Source of the DNA: Meghimatium bilineatum
Taxonomy: Eukaryota; Mollusca; Gastropoda; Stylommatophora; Philomycidae
Assembly: GCA_034231615.1 (NCBI GenBank)
Contig: CM067322.1
Location: 60,048,745 to 60,112,744, forward strand
Reading direction: 5' to 3'
DNA: 64,000 nucleotides
The notes beneath the pieces were generated by a model, which saw only the letters and a program-made list of their open reading frames with translations, did no database searches and was not told the DNA's origin. This document shows positions 32,291 to 42,202 of the stretch, in pieces; positions within the stretch are counted from its first letter, which is position 1, and each line of letters opens with the position of its first letter. The translations under genes and the position numbers were made by a program.

Positions 32291-32700
32291 TTCTTACTGT
32301 CGGTCGGAGACGGCAATTTAATCTGAACTGATATAATAATTAAGATTGTAATGAAGACTGTGGTGTGTTTGACTCTGTCTAACGATTTCTATGAGTGACT
32401 GAAATTATCGTCCACACCTAGAAGATGTGTGCAATGAGTCTGTGAAACTTTGAGCACTTCTTGTCTTTCTTATAGCACACCTCAGTTACATCAGCATGTG
32501 TCTACGATTATCATCAGCTGTGCCACTCCTGCTTCTGCAACGTCAGTCGAGCTGTCTTGTACAACTCTCCCATAAATGTATGTCTACATTGAAGTGAGAC
32601 AGTGATGTATTAAGCGTATTTTTAAAACACTTCTTCTGCCTTTATGTTGTTTTTTTGGAGTCGGTCTGAAATGTTCCACATAACAGTTTCTTTTGGTAGA
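32291..32700. other. Intergenic, unassigned
   Basis: No feature recognised. Confidence 0.4.
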
Positions 32701-32702
32701 CG

Positions 32703-32935
32703 AATATCCTTCACGTGGACCAGGTGCCATGTCCATCTTATAGCTTCACGTAAACCAGGTGCCATGTCCAGCCTGTAGCTTCACGTGGATCAGGCTACAT
32801 GTCCAATTTGTAGCTTCATGTGAACTAGGTGACGTGTCCAACTTGTATGCGCCTTCACAAGGACCAGGTGACATTTCCAGCTTGTATATGCCCTCACATG
32901 AAATAGTGACATGTCCAGCGTGTATGTGCCTTGGC
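32703..32935. repeat. Minisatellite, about 40-bp unit
   Basis: About six diverged units of CTTCACGTG-GACCAGGTGCC-ATGTCCA-TTGTA. The spacing drifts from about 38 to 50 bases. The open frame across it (32759-32992) is a by-product of the repeat. Confidence 0.8.
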
Positions 32936-33009
32936 CAGAATTATGCCTTAGTTTACATATTTAGATTGTATCAATACCTCAATATCTGGTAGTTTATACC
33001 ACCAATGGA

Positions 33010-33139
33010 TGTAGCAGTAGTACTAATACTAATACAACCACAATTACTACTGATACTACTAAGCCACAGCTATTACTACTACAACAAACTAGTAGTTCTA
33101 ATATTATCCCACTACAACAACAATTACAAGTGGATATGA

Positions 33140-33180
<41 letters not shown>

Positions 33181-33325
33181 CTCTACTACTACTACTACAA
33201 CTATTGATACATTTACTACTATTACTACTACTACTACTGCTACTACTATTACTACTACAACAACCACTGCAACAACCCTTCAACTACCGCTACAGTTAAC
33301 AACAATTACAACTACTACAACGTGT
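33010..33325. repeat. (ACT)n/(ACA)n triplet tract
   Basis: Long, interrupted ACT-rich triplet repeat, with a purer core at 33140-33200. Confidence 0.9.
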
Positions 33326-33537
33326 GCACTTTTCATAACATAACAGAAGAACAAAACGCATGGCGTAAATGTAATTAAACACCGGTGCTAAAAACATGTC
33401 TGGATGACTGCTGTCGTTAGATTCTGAGAAAGCACACTGAAATGTTAAAAGTGAAATTATTACACTTCACATGTGCCATTATTGCTGCTCGATTCACGTT
33501 CTATAACGTCTTTACATATTAATCCGTTTAGATACAT

Positions 33538-33625
33538 TGAACCAAATGTACAGTAACAATGTATACCAAATGTATAGTAACAATGTATACCAAATGTATA
33601 GTAACAATGTATACCAAATGTATTT
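33538..33625. repeat. 24-bp tandem repeat
   Basis: About 3.5 copies of TACCAAATGTATAGTAACAA-TGTA, nearly identical. Confidence 0.9.
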
Positions 33626-33744
33626 CAAATTATATTCGTTATATAGCACCAGTTGCAGCTTTGTCGATGTTGTCAAGTATGAGTATTACTGGCAAATCTC
33701 GACATAGTTCAAAATCATCGAGGTGTTATAGATTTTAAAAAAAT

Positions 33745-33835
33745 CAGAAGGCAGCACATGGGATTTGAACCAGGTCAGTTAATTTGGCACCTATTCACCT
33801 CGCAAGTGTTAACTCAAGTTGCGAGACGAATGGGG
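33745..33835 (-). repeat. tRNA-like repeat family 2, copy b
   Basis: Minus strand carries GGTTCAAATCCCATGTGCTG, a clear B-box-type T arm, at 33752-33771. CTCGCAA (33799-33805) and TTGCGAG (33819-33825) can pair. Similar to 17508-17585. No complete cloverleaf recognised, so SINE fragment is more likely than tRNA gene. Confidence 0.45.
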
Positions 33836-35129
33836 GCCAATTGAGCAGACCTAGAACAAATTCCGTTTTCTGCATTGTTTTTTTTTTAGAGAGTTGGTGA
33901 CAACAAGGAGTGCGTTAATGTAGCAATTGTTTTTAAATATCGAATACATACAACCATTTTATTACTATTAAGAGAGACAATTATAAGTCTTGCGGTAAAT
34001 AGTTCATTCATCAAATACACGGGTCTCCCAAACATTTTTTCTAGACGCGACCTCATTTTATAAAAGCAAAGTGATCGTGGACTCTCCATTAAAAAAAATG
34101 GATAAAAGAACACAGAGGGAAAGGTTTTTCCATTATAATATACATAAATATAACGTTAGCATTCAACATATTTAATGCAGTGATTGAAATTTGTAACGCA
34201 TGGTTTGCGTCTGTGGGTCTCACCAATGGCCCATTAGACAAACCACCCATGCAACAGAAAAACCTAAGTAGATGACATGCCGTTATATTGAGGTTATCTA
34301 TTATAGAAGCTTCATGGCATGTCATCTATACAATTATGCCTCTCATACTTTTAATTTTTTGTTACAATGTATTTTATGCCATATAGTATTCTTTTTCTTT
34401 ATTTGTTTATGTATGCACCCTCTGTGGTTGGGAGAGAGCCAGAGATGTACTGTGCAGCACTGATGAGGAGGAAACTGACATCACTGTTTTTCCTATGACT
34501 GAGGCCCATCATAGAGGCACAGGGACTCAGGACGTGACAATCCTTTTGACTTGAACATTTGGTTGCATGACTGGAGCAATAGAGAAGTTCGGCATAACCA
34601 GTAGTCAATTGGTGGCGGAGAATGAGCACAGCGAACCCTATCTTGGCTACAGTGGCTAGGCGCAGTGAATAGGTTGAAACCTACCTTCCTGGAGGTGTGA
34701 TAGTTATTCTCTGGCTCTGTCCCGGGTTGGGCCTAAAATCCACAGACTTCCCAGCAATATAATACCATCTAATGGCATTAGGTCAAAGGGCATGAGTCCA
34801 TGGACCGCTGGATCAGCAACCAACCAACAAAAAGATACTAATAAAAAAGCAAACATTGTTCAACAACCTCAACCTCCGTATTATCGACAAGGGAGATTAG
34901 AAGCTATTGAAAAGCGCTCTCAAGTAAACACAAATACACAAACTCAAAATTGCACTGTATCCTACCCACATGACTAGCACCTTAGTTTTACCTTGCAAAC
35001 GTCAAATATTGAAGAGTGTTTCGTCTGTTTTGTATTTTATTTTATTTTTCTTTCCGTTTGCATCACTTACTTGAGAAACATCTTGGAACGTGTTAGAAAA
35101 CATCAAGCTGATTATGCTTGGCGTAGGAA
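33836..35129. other. Intergenic, unassigned repeats
   Basis: GGGTCTCCCAAACATTTTTT near 34020 resembles a hAT-MITE end, but no matching partner or target duplication was found. The block at 34430-34830 is GC-richer and looks repeat-derived. A 61-residue open frame at 34792-34977 is unassigned. Confidence 0.4.
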
Positions 35130-35955
35130 TACATCTGTGCTGAACCCCATTCGTGACTAGAAATTCTTTAAATGGATTAAGAGCTGCCTGAGCGACAGAA
35201 TCGTAACCTTTGATAAGAGTTACCACATTGTTCCGACAGGCCGACGTTGTGTTTGAACTAGTTGCGGGCACGGCGTGGGTGAGCGGAATAACATAGATAC
35301 CTGTCGCAGGGGACAGAGCTGTGCCCTGTTGTCGACGTCTGTTTTGGCGGCATTGGACTTGAAACACCATCTAGTCAAATGGCTGCTGGAACAGAGGGCG
35401 GAGCACTTATGGGAATGCCTCACGTGCTGTGAGGCAAGTTTTCTAATCAAGAAGCTACAGTGAACAACAGACTGCCATCTAAATCAGTGGTTCTCAACTT
35501 GGGCTATATGCCAAGTGAGGGGAGTGGTCACGAGATAAATTTTGAAATAGGGAGGCCGCTTGCATGTCATGGGAGGGCATATAAAAGTAGCCCCTGTAGC
35601 AGAAGTAAACAACGGGAATTATAATAATAACTCGTAAAAGGTATTGTTTCAACAGTAGTAAACAACAAGAACTATAACGATAACACTTAAGCGGTCTTGG
35701 TGACTTGTAGGCCAAAATAAAGTCAATGACCTTTTCTAAGACCGAAGACGTAATTTGTCTCAAAGGTGTCACAGACACAAAAATCATTTTAGAACCATTG
35801 ATCTAAACTCATGTTTGAAGTGGTACTACCACCAGACTCAACACTCAGTGGCATCATGTTTTAATATTCAAAAATGCCCTATCTGAATGTTTCACACCCC
35901 CAAAGCCCAGTATGCAGATGACCTTATCGCAAGCCCGTAGGAAGAAGTGGTATTT
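35130..35955 (+). pseudogene. LINE RT relic, split by a MITE
   Basis: Plus strand: KFFKWIKSCLSDRI, then EATVNNRLPSK up to 35484, and after the MITE MFEVVLPPDSTLSGIMF, then KAQYADDLIA with an intact YADD (35911-35922). The same family (VNNKLSSKRVLEVGLSQ) is at 36780-37290. Frameshifts present. Confidence 0.65.
35477..35808. mobile_element. hAT-type MITE with 8-bp target duplication
   Basis: The element is 35485-35800 (316 bp), with ends CAGTGGTTCT and AGAACCATTG (9 of 10 when inverted). Flanks are ATCTAAAT at 35477-35484 and ATCTAAAC at 35801-35808, an 8-bp duplication with one change. No open frame of note. The CAGNGGTTCTCAA end is typical of hAT MITEs. It interrupts the LINE relic at 35130-35955. 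Confidence 0.85.
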
Positions 35956-36009
35956 CAGAGGTAATTGTGGTTTGCCCCATTAGAAAAATAAAACAGACAT
36001 TTAACACTA

Positions 36010-36140
36010 AGTATAGCCGAAGTTCGGATGTGTTGAGCTATTGGCGCAAATAAATCAACGACACAACCATCTCCATTATCTGCACAACCTGCTAGTGGAA
36101 ATCTAAGAGGATCATTATCTTGCTTCAAGAGAAGATAATG
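36010..36140 (-). repeat. Dispersed repeat family 1, copy d
   Basis: Shares GTTCGGATGTGT, TTGGCGCAAATAAAT, ACCTGCTA and AGGATCATTATCTTGCTTCA with 28150-28318. Confidence 0.5.
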
Positions 36141-36779
36141 ACAGAGTCAAAACGAACGCTACAAATAAATAAGTGGGAACAACAACAGTATTGGAAAAAC
36201 CCGTATTGGCGATAGTAAAAAAAACGTTCAGTGTTTAACCATTTCAATTGAACGATGGTCGTCTGTAGCAATATCGCTAGTAGTAACAATTTCTAACTGT
36301 TGTTTGTATTACTGATAAGATATTAGAGAATTGCAATGTGTTAATTTCCTTTTTTTTTTTGTTTTGCATTCGTACGCTAATGATTTTAATGAACGTAAAC
36401 AAGAAATCTGATGAAAAACGATATATTGTAATTAAGATGTACGCCACGCATTACATAGCATGCACTAGTCTTTTTTTAGTTGATCATTTGCTTGTCTAAC
36501 CTTAGTAAAAGGAAAATGTGCTAACACTAGATTTGTCTCATTTTTGCTTGTAACAATGATCCGCGATGGTACACACACATCACGTGCACCCTTTAAAAGA
36601 GACTGGACTTCCATGTGGATGCCCGAAATGTAACAGCGCTGTCGATTCAGAACATCATTATTAACTAATAACACATTGTAATCATCACTAATACACACAG
36701 TACAAATGTTGACCTGGGCTAGCATTGGACATTCCACACAATATTTCCAAACATAAGTTGAATAGTGTTAAATTTAATT
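36141..36779. other. Intergenic, unassigned
   Basis: No feature recognised. The minus-strand open frame at 36465-36737 lacks any family signature. Confidence 0.4.
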
Positions 36780-37290
36780 AGTGTACAATCTCTTTAACTT
36801 CTAACATTAGTAAACTTAGAGAGCGAATGCAGAACAACAGATTATAATGGTGGTTGGAAGCTTCAGCATCCTCAACAACTCTCAAGCAGGTTTCCGAAGA
36901 GGATCACCGACTTAAGACCAACTCTTTTTCTTCACCTAGAATGTGAAACACAATTTTCAACAAGAAAAGAGTACAGTCGCTGTCTTTGTAGACCTGCATT
37001 AAGCATAAATCAAGGTATGGAGAAAGGAGCTATTACTAAAAAAAGCAAAACATTGGCATTTGTGAAAAGAAGTACAAATGGATTAAGAAATACTTAAGCA
37101 ACAGAACCATGCAAACTGAAGTAAACAACAAACTATCATCCAAACGCGTGCTTGAGGTAGGGCTATCCCAAGTCTCAGTCCTCAGATGCACCATATTCTT
37201 AATCTTCATAAATGATCTCGCTTGCCTGTTTAGCAACCAGAAAACCATGTTTGCAGATGACCTTGTCCTATGAACAACTGATTCAGACTT
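36780..37290 (+). pseudogene. LINE RT relic abutting the satellite
   Basis: Plus strand: SQAGFRRGSPT (across a frameshift), FFLHLECETQFST-like block, KKYKWIKKYLSNRTMQTEV, then NNKLSSKRVLEVGLSQVSVL, FLIFINDLACLFSNQKTMFA and FADDLVL (FADD 37250-37261). After a stop it ends in TTDSDL, then switches abruptly to satellite sequence. Confidence 0.8.
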
Positions 37291-37570
37291 AATACCAAAA
37301 ACAAAACAAAATAAAACACAAACAAAACAACAACAAAATAGAAAGAAAACACAACATACAAAACATAAATCAAAACACACAAAAATCAAACATAACAAAA
37401 TAAATGAAAACAAATACACAACACAACAGAAGAAAACATCACAAAACATAACAAAAAATACAAAAACAAAACAAACACAACAAAGAAAAACAACAAAATA
37501 AACGAAAAATCAACACACAAAAACAAAAGTAAAATGAAAACAAACCATACCAAAAACAAAATAAAAACAA
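37291..37570. repeat. Satellite, truncated first A/C-rich segment
   Basis: Begins at ACCAAAAACAAAACAAAATA, matching an internal point of the A/C-rich segment near 38694. About 55 bases of that segment and all of core B are missing on the left. Confidence 0.85.
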
Positions 37571-38975
37571 GCATTCTTGTAGAATTTTTGTATTTGACCA
37601 GGAGTTTAAGAAGAGGATCTATCTAGCTATCTATCCATCCACTTATCTGTTTTTGTTTCGCTTTGTTCTGTTTTTTTTTATTTCTTTCTGTTGTTTTGTA
37701 TAGTTTAGTGTTGTTTTTGCATTTTTAATGTTGTGTTTTGTTATGTTCTATTTTGTTTGTTTAATTTAATGCTTTTCTATTTTGTTGTTTTTCTGTGTTG
37801 TTTCGTTTTATTTTTGGTATTTTGTTTTGTTTTGTTATTTTATATCTTTATTGTTTTTTTAATTTAATTTTGTTTTTGTTATTTTATGTTATGTTTTTTA
37901 GTTTTTTATTATTTTTGTTTTGTTTTTGCATAATTATATTTTTTATAGTTTTATGTTTTGTGTGTTTTGCAGTGTTTTTGTTGTTGTTATTTTTATGTTT
38001 TGTTTCTTTTCGTTTTTAGTTTGATTCTCGTGTATTTTTTTTGCTGTTTTGGTTTATGTTTACTTTAATTTGTATTGAGTTATGTTGTGTTTTGTTTTCT
38101 TTGATGTTAGTTTTTTGTGCTGTTTTTTTTGTTGTTGTTTGTGTTGTTTCGTTTTTTTGTATTTTTATATTTTTTTTTATTTTAAATTTAATTTTTGTAA
38201 TTATTTTAAGTTAATTTTTTTTTAATTTATTGTGTTTTGTTTTTCTTTATAATTGTTTTGTTTTTGTAGTATAATATTTTGTTTTCTTTTGTTGTGTTTT
38301 GGTTTTCTTCATTTGTGTTGTTATTGATATTTTATTGTATTTTTATATATTTCTTTGTTGTTTTTTTAATTTAATTTTTGTTATTTAATGTTTTTTTTAA
38401 TTTTGTTGTTGTGTTTTGTTTTTTCTTTATTATTGTTATTTCTTGTTGTTTTAACATTCCTTGGACACTGCTGCATTCCTGGTAGCCTGTAACAATCCTT
38501 GGATCCTGCTGTATTCCTGGTAGGTCGTATCGATGCTTGGATACAGTTGAATTAGATTGTCTCGCTTCGAGGACTAAATATGCACCCCTAAATTTTCCTA
38601 TCAGACCCATGACTCTGACACAAACATGACCCTGACACAATACAAAACAAAACAAATAAAACAAAACAAAAACAAGAAAATAAATACAAAACATACCAAA
38701 AACAAAACAAAATAAAAACAAACAAAACAACAACAAAATAGAAAGAAAACACAACATACAAAACATAAATCAAACATAACACACAAAAATCAAACATAAC
38801 AAAATAAATGAAAACAAATACACAACACAACAGAAGAAAACATCACAAAACATAACAAAAACAAAACAAACACAACATAGAAAACAAAGAAAAACAGAAC
38901 AAAATAAACGAAAAATCAACACAAAAAACAAAAGTAAAATGAAAACAAACCATACCAAAAACCAAATAAAAACAA
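37571..38975. repeat. Satellite monomer 1 (1405 bp)
   Basis: Short monomer. The T/G-rich part jumps from GGTTTTCTTCATTTG to TTATTGATATTTTATTG near 38325, missing about 700 bases present in 2.1-kb monomers, including the GTTCTGATTTGGGTTTCTG landmark. Confidence 0.9.
38453..38642. repeat. Satellite core B with internal 38-bp repeats (type example)
   Basis: Two 38-base units (38453-38490 and 38491-38528), each built as AAC-ATTCCTTGGA-CTGCTG-ATTCCTGGTAG-GT, and a third partial, weaker unit from 38529 (ATCGATGCTTGGATACAG). A unique stretch through CTCGCTTCGAGGACTAAATA and CATGAC-CTGACACAATAC follows. This is the most complex sequence in the monomer and is conserved in all eleven copies. Confidence 0.85.
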
Positions 38976-41900
38976 GCATTCGTGTAGACATTTTTGTATT
39001 TGACCAGGAGTTTAAGAAGAGGATCTATCTAGCTATCTATCCATCCAGTTATCTGTTTTTGTTTCGCTTTGTTCTGTTGTTTTTTTATTTGTTTATGTTG
39101 TTTTGTATAGTTAAGTGTTGTTTTTGCTTTTTTAATGTTCTATTTTGTTTGTTTAATTTAATGTGTTTCTGTTATGGTTTCTTTGTGTATGTGTTTTGTT
39201 TTTATGTTTTCTCCTTTTTTCTTTGTTTTTCCAAATTTTGTTTGTGCTTATTCTGGTTTGATTGTTTAAATATGTTTGTTCTGTTTTGGGTTTATGTTGT
39301 TTTGTTGTGTTTTCTTTTCTTTTCTTTTTGTTATGCTATGTTATGTTTTTGATTTTTCCTTTATTCTTTTCAATTTTGTTATTCTTGTGTGTTGTTTCGT
39401 TTTATTTTTGGTATTTTGTTTTGTTTTTTCATATCTTTATTGTTTTTTAAATTTAATTTGTGTTATTTTATGTTATGTTTGTGATTTTTTTATTATTATT
39501 CTTTTGTTTTTGCATCATTATATTTTTGTTGGTTTTATGTTTTGTGTGTTTTGCTGTGTTTTGTTTGTTTTTATTTTTATGTTTTATTCCTTTTCGTTTT
39601 TAGTTTGATTCTTGTGTATTTTTTTGCTATGTTTTGTTCTTTTTTGGTTTATGTTTTGTTTAATTTGTATTGAGTTATGTTGTTTTTATTTCTTTGATGT
39701 TATTTTTTTGTTGTTTTGTTGTTGTTGTTTCTTTTTTATTTTCGTATTTTTGATTTTTTTGTAAAATTTAATTTTTGTAATTATTTAATGTTAATTTTTT
39801 TTTAATTTGTTGTGTTTTGTTGTTCTTTATTATTGTTTTGTTTTTGTAGTATAATAACTTGTTTTCTTTTGCTGTGTTTTGGTTTTCTTCATTTGCTTTT
39901 TTTATGTTTTGTTCTCTTGTTTATTTGATGTGCTATGTTTTGTTTTTTTTCTTTTAGTTTATGTTGTTGTTTTATTTTTGTTGCGCTATGTATTTTTCTT
40001 GTTTTTTTCTGTTTTCTCAAATTTTTATTTGTTTTTTTTCTGCATTGATTTTTTTAAAATGTTTGTTCTGATTTGGGTTTCTGTTTTATTTTTGTTGCGT
40101 TATGTTTTGTTGTGTTTTTGTTTTGTTGTTTTCATTTCTTTTTATTTTGCTATATTGTGTTTTGTTGTTTTCTTTGTTGTTTGTTTTTATGTTTTGTTGT
40201 TCTTTTGTGTTGTTTCGTTTTATTTTGGGTATTTTGTTATTTTTAATCTTTATTGTATTTTTGTTTTAATTATTTTTGCTATTTTATGTTTTGTTTTTGT
40301 ATTATATTTTGTTATGTTGTGTTTTTTTTGTATTGCTGTTTTGTTTGTTTTTAATCTCTTGTATTTTTGATGTGCTATGTTTGGTAATATTTTTGTTTTT
40401 CAGCTATATTTTGTTTTGTTTTTGTTGCATTATGTGTTGTTTTATTTTTTTTTTGTTTTGCTATGTTCTGTTTTGTTGCTTTATTTCTTTGTTGTTTGTT
40501 TTCTGTTTTGTTCTTTTGTGTTGGTATTGATATTTTTTGTTAATTTATATATTTCTTTGTTGTTTTTTAAAATTTAATTTCTGTTATTTAATGTTTTTTT
40601 TTTTAAATTTTGTTGTGTTTTGTTTGTTTTCATTTTTGTTTAATTTTTATGTTTAGTTTGTTTCTCTTGTATGTTTTTTTCCTATGTTTTTCCTATGTTT
40701 TTCCTGGTTTTTTTTGGTTTATGTTTTGTTTTATTTTTGTTGAGTTATGTTGTGTTGTTTTTTTTTCTTTGATGTTTGTTTTTTTTGCAGTTTTTTGTTT
40801 CGTTTTTTTGTATTTTTATATTTTTGATTTTCTTATTTTTTAAATTAATTGTTGTTGTTATTTTAAGTGTATTTTTATTTTTAATTTGTTGTGTTTTGTT
40901 TTCTTTATTATTGTTTTGTTTTTGTATTATAATATTTTTTTCTTTTGCTGTGTTTTGGTTTTCTTCATTTGCTTTTTTTATGTTTTCTTCTCTTGTTTAT
41001 TTGATGTACTATATTTTGTTTTGTTCTTTTAGTTTATGTTGTAATGTTATATTTTTGTTGCGTTATGTTTTTTTTTCTTGTTTTCTCCAATTTTGTTTGT
41101 TTTTTCTCGTTTGATTTTTTTTAAATGTTTGTTCTGATTTGGGTTTCTGTTTTATTTTTGTTGCGTTATTTTTTTGTTTTGTTGTTTTCATTTCTTTTAT
41201 TTTGCTATATTGTGTTTTATTGTTTTCTTTGTTGTTTGTTTTTATGTTTTGTTGTTCTTTTGTGTTGTTTCGTTTTATTTTGGGTATTTTTGTTTTAATT
41301 AGTTTTGTTATTTTATGTTTTGTTTTTGTATTATATTTTGTTATGTTGTGTTTTTTGTTATTGCTGTTTTGTTTTCATTTTTTTCTGTTTTGTTTGTTTT
41401 TAATCTCTTGTATTTTTGATGTGCTATGTTTGCTAATGTTTTTGTTTTTCTGCTATATTTTGTTTTGTTTTTGTTGCATTGTGTTGTTTTATTTTATTTT
41501 TGTTTTGCTATGTTCTGTTTTGTTGCTTTTTTCTTTGTTGTTTGTTTTCTGTTTTGTTCTTTTGTGTTGTTTCGTTTTGTTTTTGATATTTTTTTGTATT
41601 TTTATATATTTTTTTTTTTTTTTAAATTTAATTTGTATTATTTTATGTTTTCTTTATTATTGTTATGTTGTTGTTTGTTTTTGTTTAACAATCCTTGGAC
41701 ACCGCAGCATTCCTGGTAGGCTGTAACAATCTTTGAATCCTGCTGTATTTCTGATAGGTCGTATCGATGCTTGGATACAGGTGAATTAGATTGCCTCGCT
41801 TCGAGGACTAAATATTCACCCATAAATCTTCCTATCAGAACCATGATTCTGACCCAAACATGACCCTGACACAATACCAAAAAAAAAAAAAAAAAAAAAC

Positions 41901-42202
41901 ACAAAACAAGAAAATAAAATAAATACAAAACATACCAAAAACAAAACAAAAACAAAACAACAACAAAATAGAAAGAAAACACAACATACAAAACATAAAT
42001 CAAAACACACAAAAATCAAACATAACAAAATAAATGAAAACAAATACACAACACAACAGAAAAAAACATCACAAAACATAACAAAAAATACAAAAACAAA
42101 ACAAACACAACAAAGAAAAACAGAACAAAATAAACGAAAAATCAACACAAAAAATCAAAAGTAAAATGAAAACAAACCATACCAAAAACAAAATAAAAAC
42201 AA
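38976..42202. repeat. Satellite monomer 2 (3227 bp)
   Basis: Long form. The landmark GTTTGTTCTGATTTGGGTTT occurs twice (40061 and 41127), showing a 1.07-kb internal duplication of the T/G-rich part. Confidence 0.9.

Noticed and set aside
34010..34060. A second hAT MITE starting at GGGTCTCCCAAACATTTTTT
   Set aside because: No inverted partner end and no target duplication found within 1 kb.
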